In this document: positions 1-9,335 of the stretch, one piece after another
Layout: every line of letters starts with the position of its first letter
Numbering within the stretch: the stretch's first letter is position 1
From: Halieaceae bacterium UBA3479
Lineage (GTDB): Bacteria > Pseudomonadota > Gammaproteobacteria > Pseudomonadales > Halieaceae
Length of the DNA: 29,448 bases
NCBI GenBank assembly: GCA_002377985.1
Contig: DFQW01000122.1
Span: 8,131-37,578 of the forward strand
Direction of reading: 5' to 3'
Notes under the pieces: model-generated
Told to the model about the DNA's origin: nothing
Databases searched by the model: none
Seen by the model: only the letters and a program-made list of their open reading frames with translations
Made by a program: the position numbers and the translations under genes

Positions 1-2
1 AG

Positions 3-2276
3 CACGCCGCCACGCAGCTTAAAAAAACGCTCCTCGTTTTCGACGCCTTTCACGACGTGGTTGAATTGGCAGGAAAAGGGTCAGCAAACGCTCAGGCTGT
101 ATTGCAAAGCTGGGCAGATGGTGAGTGGTTCACTGCAAGAGAGACAGTGCCCGAATCAATCAAAATGGTGGTATTCAAAGTGACGGGAGAGACTAATACC
201 GATGATCTCTCTCCTGCGCCCGACGCCTGGTCGCGCCCGGATATTCCTTTGCATGCGCTGGCTATGTTCAAGATGTCCAGAGAGGGTATTGAACCCGACA
301 AACCCGGCGTAACCGGCCCGCTGCGTCAGATAGAGTCCATTAAGGCAAGCGGTCTGCCGGTGGCCTTTGTAGGCGACGTTGTAGGGACAGGATCCTCGCG
401 TAAATCAGCCACCAACTCGGTGCTGTGGTATTTCGGCGAAGATACGCCGGGAATACCCAACAAACGTGCCGGCGGGGTCTGTATTGGCGGCAAAGTCGCC
501 CCGATTTTTTATAACACCATGGAAGACGCTGGCGCGCTGGTATTTGAAGCGCCAGTGGACCAACTAAAAATGGGTGATGTCATTGAGATAAAACCCTACG
601 ACGGCCTGATTTTGTCAGAATCGGGTGAGGTTCTCTCAGAATTCGAGCTCCGCTCTGAAGTTCTGCTGGACGAAGTCCGCGCCGGTGGGCGCATCAATTT
701 GATCATCGGCCGCGGGCTGACCGCAAAAGCACGTGAGGCAATGGGACTGGAAGAAAGCACCCTATTCCGCAAACCAGACCAGCCCGAGGCCTCGAACAAA
801 GGATTTACCCTCGCACAAAAAATGGTAGGGCGTGCGTGTGGCGTAGAAGGTATTCGCCCCGGCACCTATTGCGAACCGCGCATGACCACCGTCGGGTCTC
901 AGGATACGACAGGACCCATGACGCGAGATGAGCTCCAGGATCTTGCATGTCTCGGATTCTCGGCAGATTTGACCATGCAATCGTTTTGCCACACCGCCGC
1001 GTACCCCAAGCCGGTGGATATTGAAACGCAGCACACGCTGCCTGATTTTATAATGACCCGAGGCGGCGTCTCCCTGCGCCCGGGCGATGGCATTATTCAT
1101 AGCTGGCTCAATCGAATGCTGCTCCCTGATACAGTGGGTACCGGGGGTGACTCGCACACCCGATTCCCAATCGGCATCTCCTTTCCGGCGGGATCAGGTC
1201 TCGTTGCTTTTGCCGCGGCCACGGGCGTCATGCCGCTCGATATGCCCGAATCGGTGCTGGTGCGCTTTACAGGAGACATGCAACCCGGCGTAACTTTGAG
1301 GGATCTGGTTCACGCAATTCCCTACTACGCCATTCAGCAGGGACTCCTCACCGTCGAGAAAAAAGGCAAGAAAAACATATTCTCAGGAAAGATTCTTGAG
1401 ATAGAAGGTCTTGAATCACTGACTGTCGAGCAGGCATTTGAGCTCTCCGATGCCTCGGCCGAACGCTCCGCGGCGGGTTGCACCATCAAGTTGGGGGAGG
1501 AAACCATAGCGGACTATCTACGCTCGAATATTGTGTTGCTGCGATCAATGATCGCCGAGGGCTACGGCGACCCACGGACACTTGAGCGCCGGGCTCGCAA
1601 TATGGAAGCGTGGCTGGCGCAGCCCGAATTGATGCAGGCGGACGACGACGCCGAATATGCCGCCGTTATTGAAATCAATCTAAATGAGATCAATCAGCCC
1701 ATCGTGTGCGCGCCCAATGACCCCGATGACGCCCGCCTGCTTTCAGAGGTTCAAGGTGATAAGGTCGACGAGGTATTTATTGGCAGCTGCATGACCAACA
1801 TCGGGCACTTTAGGGCTGCGGGACAACTCCTGGAAGCCCACGGGGCTCCGGTTTCGACGCGCATGTGGATCTGTCCGCCCACACGCATGGATGAACACCA
1901 GTTAATGGAAGAAGGCTACTACGCTATTTTCGGCAAGGCGGGAGCGAGAACCGAGATGCCGGGCTGCTCACTCTGTATGGGCAATCAGGCGCGCGTAGCG
2001 CCTCGGTCAACCGTGCTCTCGACCTCTACGCGGAACTTTCCCAATCGACTGGGAGAAGGCGCTAATGTTTACCTGACATCGGCCGAGCTGGCTGCCGTGG
2101 GCGCACTGCTGGGCAAACTCCCCACGCCAGAGGAGTATCTCGAGTATGCGCAAAAAATCGACTCGATGGCCGATGAGATCTATCGCTATATGAACTTTGA
2201 TCAGGTGCTTTCGTTTCAGGAGCTGGCGAAAGACGGGGCGAGAATTGCCGCCACTATCATCGATCAGGTTGCGTAA
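3..2276 (+). CDS. acnB: Aconitate hydratase B (5' end outside window)
   Basis: AcnB interconverts citrate and isocitrate in the TCA cycle in the cytoplasm. Members of the family also act on 2-methylisocitrate. The frame is open from the window edge. The first GTG at position 57 is internal, because the codons before it already read as AcnB sequence. By comparison with the roughly 865-residue E. coli protein, about 115 N-terminal residues (part of the HEAT-like domain) are missing. The 4Fe-4S cysteines are present: one in GSCMTN (codon at 1788) and two in [10 protein letters not shown] (codons at 1965 and 1974). Their spacing of 59 and 62 residues equals that of E. coli C710/C769/C772. The swivel-domain signature [13 protein letters not shown] lies near the start and the substrate-binding [11 protein letters not shown] in the middle. 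The gene converges on metZ and no intrinsic terminator is seen in the 30-base spacer. Confidence 0.97.
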   Translation, partial: HAATQLKKTLLVFDAFHDVVELAGKGSANAQAVLQSWADGEWFTARETVPESIKMVVFKVTGETNTDDLSPAPDAWSRPDIPLHALAMFKMSREGIEPDKPGVTGPLRQIESIKASGLPVAFVGDVVGTGSSRKSATNSVLWYFGEDTPGIPNKRAGGVCIGGKVAPIFYNTMEDAGALVFEAPVDQLKMGDVIEIKPYDGLILSESGEVLSEFELRSEVLLDEVRAGGRINLIIGRGLTAKAREAMGLEESTLFRKPDQPEASNKGFTLAQKMVGRACGVEGIRPGTYCEPRMTTVGSQDTTGPMTRDELQDLACLGFSADLTMQSFCHTAAYPKPVDIETQHTLPDFIMTRGGVSLRPGDGIIHSWLNRMLLPDTVGTGGDSHTRFPIGISFPAGSGLVAFAAATGVMPLDMPESVLVRFTGDMQPGVTLRDLVHAIPYYAIQQGLLTVEKKGKKNIFSGKILEIEGLESLTVEQAFELSDASAERSAAGCTIKLGEETIADYLRSNIVLLRSMIAEGYGDPRTLERRARNMEAWLAQPELMQADDDAEYAAVIEINLNEINQPIVCAPNDPDDARLLSEVQGDKVDEVFIGSCMTNIGHFRAAGQLLEAHGAPVSTRMWICPPTRMDEHQLMEEGYYAIFGKAGARTEMPGCSLCMGNQARVAPRSTVLSTSTRNFPNRLGEGANVYLTSAELAAVGALLGKLPTPEEYLEYAQKIDSMADEIYRYMNFDQVLSFQELAKDGARIAATIIDQVA

Positions 2277-2306
2277 CTGGTCACCGGCCTCGAATACTGA
2301 CGGGCG

Positions 2307-3512
2307 CTATACCGAAGCCAGCGCCCGAAAGCCTCGATTACAATCCGCCTGCAGATCTTCCAAATCTTCCAGCCCTACAGCGATGCGGATCAAACCGTCA
2401 CCGATGCCAGCCGACGTCCTCTGCGCCTGAGATAGCCTACCGTGAGTGGTCGAGGCTGGATGCACGATGGTCGATTTCACGTCACCCAGATTTGCGGTCA
2501 ATGACATCATCTCGGTGTGATTGATAAAACGAAAAGCGGCTTCCTTGCCCCCCGCTATCTCAAAGGCGAGTACGCCCCCATATCCGCTTTGCTGGCGACT
2601 TGCCAAGCTATGGCCAGGATGTCCGGGTAAACCGCAGTAATGCACGCATTTCACCTCTGGCTGGCTCTCCAGCCATTCGGCGAGGGCCTGAGCGTTAGCA
2701 CAGTGGGCACGCATCCGAATATCGAGCGTCTCCAGACCTTTTAACATCACCCACGCGTTAAAAGCGCTCATCGTGGGGCCGCAGGACCGATTAAATGCAA
2801 TGATGGGCTCTATCAGCGACTTACTGCCGACAACGGCGCCTCCCAGCACCCGCCCCTGCCCATCGAGATATTTCGTTGCCGAATGGGTTACCAAATCCGC
2901 GCCCAGTGACAGCGGGGTCTGCAAGACTGGCGTGCAAAAACAGTTATCTACTGCAAGCATTGCCCCCAGCTCGCGGCTCAAAGCTGCCATTGCCGCTATA
3001 TCAGCAATCGCATTCAGGGGATTAGAAGGCGTTTCCATGAACAATAGCCGCGTTGCTCTCGTGGCAGCCGCGCGCCATGAATCAACATCGGTCAGGGGGA
3101 CAAAGGTAGTCTCTACACCGAATTTTTTTAGCGTGTTTTCAAATAAGCCCACGGTTGCGCCGAACACGTCGCGGGAACACAAAACATGATCTCCTGCCCT
3201 CAGATGCGCCATGCATAGGGCCAAAATAGCCGACATCCCCGAGGCTGTCGCAACGGCGCTCTCCCCGCGCTCCAGAGATGACAGACGCTCTTCAAAACTG
3301 CGCACTGTCGGATTGGTGTAGCGAGAATAAACATTACCCGCAGCGTCACCCGAAAACTTGGCGGCAGCATCCTCAGCGGAATCAAAAATAAAGCTTGAGG
3401 AAGTGAATATGGGTTCGGCATGCTCTCCCTCTGGAGAACGCCTGATGCCCGCCCTGATTGCGCGGGTACGTTGGCCGGCTGCCTCCAGCCAATCTCCACC
3501 ATCATGCGTCAT
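2307..3512 (-). CDS. metZ: O-succinylhomoserine sulfhydrylase
   Basis: This PLP enzyme of the Cys/Met-metabolism family makes homocysteine directly from O-succinylhomoserine and sulfide, bypassing cystathionine. The protein has 401 residues, normal for MetZ. The PLP-binding lysine is K214 in HSATKYLDGQGR, and D189 in AVDNCFCTP contacts the pyridine ring. YSRYTNPTV (62-70) and SGMSAILAL (91-99) are family signatures. The N-terminal PEGEH and the C-terminal GIGDGLIRIAVGLEDLEDL favour MetZ over MetB or MetC, but substrate choice within this family cannot be proven from motifs. The ATG start has a GTGAGGG ribosome-binding site about 5 bases upstream. It is the last gene of the long minus-strand run, 33 bases after purF, an adjacency also seen in Pseudomonas. 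Confidence 0.93.
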   Translation of the reverse strand: MTHDGGDWLEAAGQRTRAIRAGIRRSPEGEHAEPIFTSSSFIFDSAEDAAAKFSGDAAGNVYSRYTNPTVRSFEERLSSLERGESAVATASGMSAILALCMAHLRAGDHVLCSRDVFGATVGLFENTLKKFGVETTFVPLTDVDSWRAAATRATRLLFMETPSNPLNAIADIAAMAALSRELGAMLAVDNCFCTPVLQTPLSLGADLVTHSATKYLDGQGRVLGGAVVGSKSLIEPIIAFNRSCGPTMSAFNAWVMLKGLETLDIRMRAHCANAQALAEWLESQPEVKCVHYCGLPGHPGHSLASRQQSGYGGVLAFEIAGGKEAAFRFINHTEMMSLTANLGDVKSTIVHPASTTHGRLSQAQRTSAGIGDGLIRIAVGLEDLEDLQADCNRGFRALASV

Positions 3513-3545
3513 ACTGCCCTCACGTTCAGGCCCACGACAACGTGC

Positions 3546-5069
3546 TCACCCATCATTATGCAACCCAACAACTGCCCCATCGCTGATACCTAGACCACTG
3601 GCTCTACCCTTCGCACCATCGGCTCGCGCCGCCTCAACCGCTCGAAGATAGTTTTCGTCGATATTACCGGCCAGGTATTTTCCATCAAATACCGAGGACT
3701 CAAAGCCATCGACATCCGGATTTCCCTCTCGGGAACATTCAATCAAATCGGCTAAATCCTGATAGACGAGCCAGTCAGCACCAATCTCTTCTCTGACCTC
3801 CTCAACCGATCGCCCGTGAGCAATCAGCTCGGTCGCTGCGGGCATGTCGATGCCATAAACGTTGGGATATCGAACCGGGGGCGCCGCGGAGGCGAAATAG
3901 ACCCGACTTGCACCCGCATCTCGCGCCATTTGAATAATCTGTCCACAGGTAGTGCCACGTACAATCGAGTCATCGACCAACAGAACTGTCTTATCCTGAA
4001 ATTCCAGCGGCACAGGGTTAAGCTTCTGGCGAACTGATTTCTTGCGCTCGCGCTGGCCCGGCATAATGAAGGTTCGCCCGATATAGCGATTCTTCATAAA
4101 ACCCTCTCGAAACTTCACACCGAGCTCGTATGCAAGCGACTGACCCGCTACGCGGCTCGTATCCGGAATGGGGATGACAACGTCTATATCGTGATCAGGC
4201 CTGTCCCGCAAAATCTTCTTCGCTAACGCTGCGCCCTGGCGCATGCGGGTCTTGTATATCGAAATGCTGTCCATCAACGAGTCGGGTCGGGCAAAATACA
4301 CGTGCTCGAATATGCAAGGCATGAGTTTCGGCTCAATCGCGCACTGTTTTCTGTGCAACTCTCCATTCTGCGTTACACAGATGGCCTCGCCAGGCTGAAC
4401 ATCCCCCAACAATTCGTAGCCGGCCACGTCCAGCGCCACGCTTTCTGAAGCAACCATATATTCCGGACGCCCGTTACTGCCATGACGCTGACCCACCACC
4501 AGCGGCCTAATGCCGAAGGGGTCTCGGAATGCCACCAAGCCAAAACCGGCAATCAGCGATACTGCCGCGTAGCCCCCTTCACATCGCTTATGGAGGGTCG
4601 ACACTGCCACAAAAATATCCTCAGGTGTCGGCGCAAGCTTCCCCAACCGAGCCAGCTCGTGTGCAAAAACGTTGAGGAGTACCTCAGAATCAGAATCGGT
4701 ATTCAGGTGCCGCAAATCAGATTTAAACAATTCATCGGACAGAAAAGCCGAGTTGGTCAGGTTACCATTGTGTGCGAGGGCGATGCCGTAGGGTGAGTTA
4801 ACATAAAATGGCTGGGCGAGCGCGGTGCCCGAACTGCCTTGGGTCGGATAACGCACGTGGCCTATACCAAAACGTCCCTGCAGCTGCTCCATATGACTGG
4901 CCCTGAAGACATCCCGAACCAAGCCTTCGCCCTTTCGTTGCATCAACTTACCATCGGCGCAAGTCATAATGCCCGCGGCATCCTGACCCCGGTGCTGGAG
5001 CATTGTCAGCGCGTCATAAATGTCTGCGGCGACATTTCTCCCGGCGACCATTCCAACTAATCCACACAT
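3546..5069 (-). CDS. purF: Amidophosphoribosyltransferase
   Basis: PurF catalyses the first committed step of purine synthesis, transferring the amide nitrogen of glutamine to PRPP to give 5-phosphoribosylamine. The protein has 507 residues (E. coli 505). Cys2 right after the start (MCGLVG) is the N-terminal nucleophile of the class II glutamine amidotransferase domain (about 1-240), exposed when the initiator Met is removed. The phosphoribosyltransferase domain follows, with the PRPP loop VLLVDDSIVRGTTCG at 362-376 and PIPDTSRVAG at 300-309. The ATG follows the cvpA stop by 15 bases with a GGGGT-type ribosome-binding site. The cvpA-purF pairing is the classical gammaproteobacterial arrangement. 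Nothing in the sequence looks aberrant. Confidence 0.98.
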   Translation of the reverse strand: MCGLVGMVAGRNVAADIYDALTMLQHRGQDAAGIMTCADGKLMQRKGEGLVRDVFRASHMEQLQGRFGIGHVRYPTQGSSGTALAQPFYVNSPYGIALAHNGNLTNSAFLSDELFKSDLRHLNTDSDSEVLLNVFAHELARLGKLAPTPEDIFVAVSTLHKRCEGGYAAVSLIAGFGLVAFRDPFGIRPLVVGQRHGSNGRPEYMVASESVALDVAGYELLGDVQPGEAICVTQNGELHRKQCAIEPKLMPCIFEHVYFARPDSLMDSISIYKTRMRQGAALAKKILRDRPDHDIDVVIPIPDTSRVAGQSLAYELGVKFREGFMKNRYIGRTFIMPGQRERKKSVRQKLNPVPLEFQDKTVLLVDDSIVRGTTCGQIIQMARDAGASRVYFASAAPPVRYPNVYGIDMPAATELIAHGRSVEEVREEIGADWLVYQDLADLIECSREGNPDVDGFESSVFDGKYLAGNIDENYLRAVEAARADGAKGRASGLGISDGAVVGLHNDG

Positions 5070-5084
5070 ACTGTTACCCCGGAC

Positions 5085-5654
5085 CTAAAGCATTTCTGTG
5101 GAATCAAGGCTTTCCTTAACCGCTTCAGCAGGCTCTGCCTCCAAGACGCGTTCAAAATTAGCCCCAACCCACTCGGCGACCAAATCAACCGGCTCCATCA
5201 GTACCGCCTGGTCAATGAGCCCTTGTTCGCCCCGCGGCACGATAGAACGAAGCACAACGCTCATAAGCGCGACGATTAATAACCCTCTTGCTAGCCCAAA
5301 CAAAGCGCCCAACAGTCGGTTACCGAGGTTGAACCCGGGCTGCCGCATCTGCTTGGACAGAAAAGCAGCAATCAAACCGAACACCAAAAGCACCGCTATG
5401 AATGTCAGCATCCAGGCAATCAAGTAGCGCGTTGTGGGTTCGTCAATCGCCCCCTTCATGACCTCGGCAACCGATATCGCCAGAAGGTTGGCACAAAAAA
5501 AAGCGGCCACCCAACCGATGACCGACAGCACTTCCCGGGCGAAACCCCGGACAACGCCATAACCCGATGAAATAATCCACACCCCGAGAACGAACCAATC
5601 CCAAACGTTGAAACGCGTCACGCCGGCGAGTGCGGCTTCGAGGTAATCGCCCAT
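5085..5654 (-). CDS. cvpA: CvpA family inner-membrane protein
   Basis: CvpA is a polytopic inner-membrane protein named for colicin V production. Its molecular role is poorly defined, although it is linked to envelope stress and is nearly always next to purF. The protein has 189 residues, with hydrophobic segments near 18-35, 40-62, 77-102 and 117-140. VRGFAREVLS (39-48) and the glycine-rich NRLLGALFGLARGLLIVAL are the family signatures. The N-terminus is about 15 residues longer than that of E. coli CvpA, but no other in-frame start codon lies before the first membrane segment. The start is 1 base after the dedD stop (TAA-C-ATG), so the two are probably co-translated. The C-terminal tail of about 45 residues is acidic. 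Confidence 0.93.
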   Translation of the reverse strand: MGDYLEAALAGVTRFNVWDWFVLGVWIISSGYGVVRGFAREVLSVIGWVAAFFCANLLAISVAEVMKGAIDEPTTRYLIAWMLTFIAVLLVFGLIAAFLSKQMRQPGFNLGNRLLGALFGLARGLLIVALMSVVLRSIVPRGEQGLIDQAVLMEPVDLVAEWVGANFERVLEAEPAEAVKESLDSTEML

Positions 5655-5655
5655 G

Positions 5656-6270
5656 TTATTGGGTGTACCTCAGAATTTGAGCATCCACAGCGAGTGCCTG
5701 ATCAATATCGGGTTTGATTTTTTCCAAACGCTGACGATCGAGGTTAGGTCCGATTTGAACACGATGAAGGGCCTGACCCCCCTTCTGAAACTGCGTTGAA
5801 AAGGCCTTGTATTCGCGCGCGCGCAATGTCTCAACCAGCGCGTCGGCTCTGGCCTGACTGCTCACGGTCGCCACCTGCAGCACCCAAAATACAGGCAAAC
5901 CGCCCGCATCAGTCAAGGGATCAAATGAGGGTGGTGTATCGCGGATCGGCTCTGTGACCGGCTGATTCAGCAGGGAAAGTTGCTCCGCCCCGGTCTCCGC
6001 TGCCGCATCGTCGAGCAATGTTTTGTCATCGGCAGATCCTTGCTCTTCAGCGCTTAAGGGCGCGACCGCTGGCAGGCGAGACTCTACCGACTCGCGAAAG
6101 CTTTCCGGCGGCGCAATAGGAGTCCGATCGACATCGGGCTGCGCTGGCATCGGCCCCAGAACCAGGGAATCTCTGCTCTCAGGCTGGGTGAATATCAGTG
6201 GCCAGAAGACAATGCCCAAGGCCACCAGCACCATCGTACCCACCAGACGTTGTTTGAGCATCGATTCCAA
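5656..6270 (-). CDS. dedD: DedD-like SPOR-domain protein
   Basis: This is a bitopic inner-membrane protein of the DedD type. SPOR domains bind denuded septal peptidoglycan, so the likely role is in cell division. The order is a short basic N-terminus, one membrane helix (about 9-27, after KQRLVG), a low-complexity Pro/Ala/Glu-rich periplasmic linker (30-125) and a C-terminal SPOR domain (127-204, beginning FWVLQVATVSS). The start chosen is TTG at 6270. A GAGGAA ribosome-binding site (6279-6284) sits 8 bases before it but 17 bases before the in-frame ATG at 6261. The alternative ATG would shorten the protein by three residues only. The gene lies 12 bases after folC and 1 base before cvpA, matching the folC-dedD-cvpA-purF order of gammaproteobacteria. 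Confidence 0.9.
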   Translation of the reverse strand: MESMLKQRLVGTMVLVALGIVFWPLIFTQPESRDSLVLGPMPAQPDVDRTPIAPPESFRESVESRLPAVAPLSAEEQGSADDKTLLDDAAAETGAEQLSLLNQPVTEPIRDTPPSFDPLTDAGGLPVFWVLQVATVSSQARADALVETLRAREYKAFSTQFQKGGQALHRVQIGPNLDRQRLEKIKPDIDQALAVDAQILRYTQ

Positions 6271-6278
6271 GTAGGTGC

Positions 6279-6284
6279 TTCCTC
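6279..6284 (-). promoter_or_regulatory. Ribosome-binding site of dedD
   Basis: GAGGAA on the minus strand, overlapping the folC stop codon, 8 bases before a TTG codon. It decides in favour of the TTG start of dedD at 6270 over the ATG nine bases further in. Confidence 0.55.
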
Positions 6285-7551
6285 AAATGTCCCTGTGCTG
6301 AGTTAACAAACCGAGAGCCTCAGCGACAGTGTGGAATGAGCCAAAGATCACGACCCGGTCACCCGGCCGACAGCGCTGCAAGACAGCTGTCCAAACCTGA
6401 CTAAATGGGCCCATTGCAGTCACCCGCGCAGCTCCGATTTCGCTAACAAGATGATCAACCGACATCGCCCTGGGAATGTGGCAAAGATCCACTGCGCTCC
6501 AATCATCGAAGATGTCACCGCATGCGGAGATCATATCACGGACCGGCTTATCCCCCATTACACCGAAAATTGCGCGGGTTGAGCGCGCATTGGACTTCTG
6601 ACCCAAAAATTCGACCAACCGGGCTACCGATTCCGTGTTGTGCGCGACGTCCAGAATCACGCTGACTTCGTTAATCTCAAAGGTTGTTAGCCGACCCGTT
6701 AGCGTCACCGCGCTAACGGCAGTGAGTAGTGCATCAGTCAACCCGGTCAAACCACTCGACTCAATGGCCTGTAAGGCAGCGCCGACGTTAGCCGGGAGCA
6801 ACCCGGACGGCTCCGGGAGAGCCAACGTCAGACCCTCGACAGTTGTCAGGCGTCCACCCCGAATCTGCCAGTCTCGCTCAAAAAACTGCGCCCTTGACCC
6901 CAGTGACGACAGCGCGGTGAAGAGGGTCTTCGGCGGATCCGCGTCGGCCACGATGCAAGGACGCCCTCGTCTTGCGATCCCCGCCTTTTCGACAGCAATC
7001 AGCTCCCGGCTATCACCCAACCAATCAGTATGATCGAGGCCGATGCTTGTGATGATGCTGATGTCGGCGTCTACGATATTTACCGCATCAAGCCTGCCGC
7101 CAAGCCCCACCTCAAGCACTTGTTGCGTCACACCTTTTTGGTGAAATATCCACAGTGCCGCGAGGGTGGCTGTCTCAAAGTAGGTGAGAGAAATATCCTT
7201 ACGGGCTTTTTCCACAGCCTCAAAAGCAGCGACGATAAATCCGTCGTCCACCATTTCACCGTCTACCTGAATACGCTCGTTGAACCGCAACAGGTGGGGA
7301 GATGTGTAAGTCCCGACCCGGTAACCTGCTGCCACCAGCGCTGCCGTTAAAACGGCCGCAACCGAGCCCTTACCATTGGTTCCGGCAATCGCGAAAGTAT
7401 GAATATGCGGGACCAGCACACCCAGCTCGTCCGCGACTGCTGCAGCGCGCTCGAGTCCAAGTTCGATCTCGACGGGATGCCTGGACTCCAGGCGATCTAA
7501 CCAATCTTTGAGGGGTTTGTCAGGCATGCTGCGGTGAAGCACCGCGACCAT
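6283..7551 (-). CDS. folC: Dihydrofolate synthase / folylpolyglutamate synthase
   Basis: FolC adds glutamate to dihydropteroate and then to reduced folates, using ATP, in the cytoplasm. The protein has 422 residues, equal to E. coli FolC, and belongs to the Mur ligase superfamily. The P-loop AGTNGKGS is at 56-63, [14 protein letters not shown] follows near 80-93, and the Mur-type central domain carries [12 protein letters not shown] and [11 protein letters not shown]. Two starts are possible. The ATG at 7551 has a strong GAGGTGAT Shine-Dalgarno at 7560-7567 with 8-base spacing. The ATG at 7527 ([10 protein letters not shown]) overlaps the accD stop by 8 bases but has no visible ribosome-binding site. 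I chose 7551, which puts the start and its ribosome-binding site inside the accD coding sequence (32-base overlap). Confidence 0.95.
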   Translation of the reverse strand: MVAVLHRSMPDKPLKDWLDRLESRHPVEIELGLERAAAVADELGVLVPHIHTFAIAGTNGKGSVAAVLTAALVAAGYRVGTYTSPHLLRFNERIQVDGEMVDDGFIVAAFEAVEKARKDISLTYFETATLAALWIFHQKGVTQQVLEVGLGGRLDAVNIVDADISIITSIGLDHTDWLGDSRELIAVEKAGIARRGRPCIVADADPPKTLFTALSSLGSRAQFFERDWQIRGGRLTTVEGLTLALPEPSGLLPANVGAALQAIESSGLTGLTDALLTAVSAVTLTGRLTTFEINEVSVILDVAHNTESVARLVEFLGQKSNARSTRAIFGVMGDKPVRDMISACGDIFDDWSAVDLCHIPRAMSVDHLVSEIGAARVTAMGPFSQVWTAVLQRCRPGDRVVIFGSFHTVAEALGLLTQHRDI

Positions 7552-8452
7552 CCGCCGTAATCACCTCGCCCTCCAGAGGACTCGAAACCTGAGTTGGCGC
7601 TGCATTCCCCATGAATTTAGCCAACACTCGAGCCAAGGTCTCGCGCATGTCATTCCGGTGCACGATCATGTCTATCGCACCGTGCTCCAATAAAAATTCA
7701 CTGCGCTGGAATCCCTTGGGCAACTTCTGGCGAATGGTCTGCTCAATAATATTGGGGCCGGCAAACCCCGCTCGCGCCTCAGGCTCCGCGACATTAATGT
7801 CGCCCAGCAAGGCAAGCGACGCCGACACGCCGCCATAGATGGGATCGGTCAGCACCGAAATGTAAGGAATGCCTTGTCCTTTCAGCCGCTCTATGACCGC
7901 CGAAGTCTTTGCCATTTGCATGAGCGAAATCAAAGCCTCCTGCATACGAGCACCACCGGAGGCGGAAAAACATACCAACGGAGTCCGCGTCTCCAAAGCA
8001 ACAGTAGCGGCTCGGGTGAATTTTTCTCCTACGGCATAACCCATCGATCCACCATGAAAATCAAACTCGAAGGCCAGCGCGATCACTGCAACACCCAAAA
8101 TCTCTCCTCGCATCGCTATCAGCGCATCCTTCTCCCCGGTACTCCTCTGGGCAGCAGTCAAACGGTCTCGGTACTTTCTTTTATCCTTAAACTTGAGGTG
8201 ATCCACGGGTTCAATATCGGCAAACAGTTCCTCCGCACCCTGGTCGAGACACAGTTCGAGTCGGCGCCTGGCACCTATTCTCATGTGGTGGTCGCACTTC
8301 GGACACACCTCGGCATTGCGTTCAAGATCGGGCTTGTAGAGTATCGCCTCGCACTTGATGCACTTCTTCCAGAGGCCCTCAGGCACGCTAGTGCGATTTG
8401 CACTATCGTCCTTGGTCACGCCCGACGGCAGAATCTTGTCAATCCAACTCAT
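7520..8452 (-). CDS. accD: Acetyl-CoA carboxylase carboxyltransferase subunit beta
   Basis: AccD pairs with AccA to transfer carboxyl groups from carboxybiotin to acetyl-CoA, making malonyl-CoA for fatty acid synthesis. The protein has 310 residues (E. coli 304). An N-terminal C4 zinc ribbon is intact: C31, C34, C50 and C53 (CIKC...CPKC). The crotonase-fold carboxyltransferase domain follows, with [27 protein letters not shown] and [12 protein letters not shown] chose the ATG at 8452 (MSWIDKIL, as in E. coli), with GTGGGG at 8459-8464 six bases upstream, rather than the GTG at 8473. The C-terminal tail, about 20 residues beyond the conserved domain, is unremarkable except that it houses the folC start signals. 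The trpA-accD-folC order is common in gammaproteobacteria. Confidence 0.97.
   Translation of the reverse strand: MSWIDKILPSGVTKDDSANRTSVPEGLWKKCIKCEAILYKPDLERNAEVCPKCDHHMRIGARRRLELCLDQGAEELFADIEPVDHLKFKDKRKYRDRLTAAQRSTGEKDALIAMRGEILGVAVIALAFEFDFHGGSMGYAVGEKFTRAATVALETRTPLVCFSASGGARMQEALISLMQMAKTSAVIERLKGQGIPYISVLTDPIYGGVSASLALLGDINVAEPEARAGFAGPNIIEQTIRQKLPKGFQRSEFLLEHGAIDMIVHRNDMRETLARVLAKFMGNAAPTQVSSPLEGEVITADGRGASPQHA
7560..7567 (-). promoter_or_regulatory. Ribosome-binding site of folC inside accD
   Basis: GAGGTGAT on the minus strand, eight contiguous matches to the Shine-Dalgarno consensus, 8 bases before the ATG at 7551. It lies within the last codons of accD (Glu-Val-Ile) and supports the longer folC start. 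Confidence 0.6.
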
Positions 8453-8500
8453 GGAAATCCCCACTGAATTCACGTGTGAGTATACGAGCCAGCATGGCCA

Positions 8501-9328
8501 CTAGAAATGTGAAGAGTCCACACCGGCGCGAATGCGCTCCAATAGTTGTACCGCAGCGCCATGAATCTGGATTTCTTCCGCGTCGACCTGCGCCTCAGAC
8601 TTGCGCACCATCTCATCGATCAACGCGCTCCCCACAACAACTGCGTCGGCAACGTCTGCCACGCGTTTTGCGCTCTCGGCATCCTTAATACCAAAGCCCA
8701 CGGCAATGGGCAGCTCAGTCATACTGCGGATCACCCCGATGCGCTCCGCCACCTCTGCAACATCCAGCTGTCCCGAACCAGTTACGCCCTTAACCGCGAC
8801 GCAGTAAATGAAACCTCTCGCGCGCGAAACGATGCTTTTAATTCTTTGTTCTGGCGTGGTCGGCGAAATCAGAAAGATGTTATCAATGGCCACTTGCAAC
8901 AGCGCCTCATCAAGACGGTCTACTTCCTCGGGCGGCAGATCAACCGTAATCAACCCGTCCACTCCCGCTAGGGCACCGGCCTCTGCAAATGCCTCATAAC
9001 CGAAGCGCTCGATGGGGTTGGCGTAACCCATCATAACGATCGGCGTTTCGGTATCATCACGGCGAAATTCGGTAACGATGTCGAGCACGCCGCGCAGCGT
9101 CATGCCGTTTGCCAGCGCTCTCTCGTGACCCAACTGGATAACCAATCCCTCCGCCATGGGATCCGAGAACGGCACGCCAACCTCGAGAACATCTGCTCCC
9201 GCAGCGACCAGACGATGGAGCAGGTCGACAGTGCCCGACGGGCTTGGGTCGCCCGCAACTACGTAGGATATCAGCGCCCTACGCCGCTGCTCTTTTAGCT
9301 TGGAGAACAATCCGGCCAGCCGGCTCAT
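8501..9328 (-). CDS. trpA: Tryptophan synthase alpha subunit
   Basis: TrpA cleaves indole-3-glycerol phosphate to indole and glyceraldehyde-3-phosphate and channels indole to TrpB. The protein has 275 residues, a TIM barrel of normal length. The barrel signatures VAGDPSPSG (24-32), GVPFSDP (51-57) and GFGIKDAES are present, as is the phosphate-binding region around VVGSALI. Catalytic Glu49 is conserved (LEVG). The position of the second catalytic acid, Asp60 of E. coli, is Glu60 here (PMAEG), and the proline that usually follows the glycine is leucine (see findings). The gene starts 7 bases after trpB and ends 48 bases before accD. The 7-base gap suggests coupled synthesis with its partner subunit. 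Confidence 0.96.
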   Translation of the reverse strand: MSRLAGLFSKLKEQRRRALISYVVAGDPSPSGTVDLLHRLVAAGADVLEVGVPFSDPMAEGLVIQLGHERALANGMTLRGVLDIVTEFRRDDTETPIVMMGYANPIERFGYEAFAEAGALAGVDGLITVDLPPEEVDRLDEALLQVAIDNIFLISPTTPEQRIKSIVSRARGFIYCVAVKGVTGSGQLDVAEVAERIGVIRSMTELPIAVGFGIKDAESAKRVADVADAVVVGSALIDEMVRKSEAQVDAEEIQIHGAAVQLLERIRAGVDSSHF

Positions 9329-9335
9329 GGTGCAG

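Noticed and set aside
762..1157. Minus-strand open frame of 131 codons inside acnB
   Set aside because: It lies opposite highly conserved AcnB sequence, has no ribosome-binding support and shows no family motif.
2277..2306. Possible bidirectional terminator between acnB and metZ
   Set aside because: Only a tiny GGTCACC symmetry is present and there is no T-run. It does not meet the standard for an intrinsic terminator.
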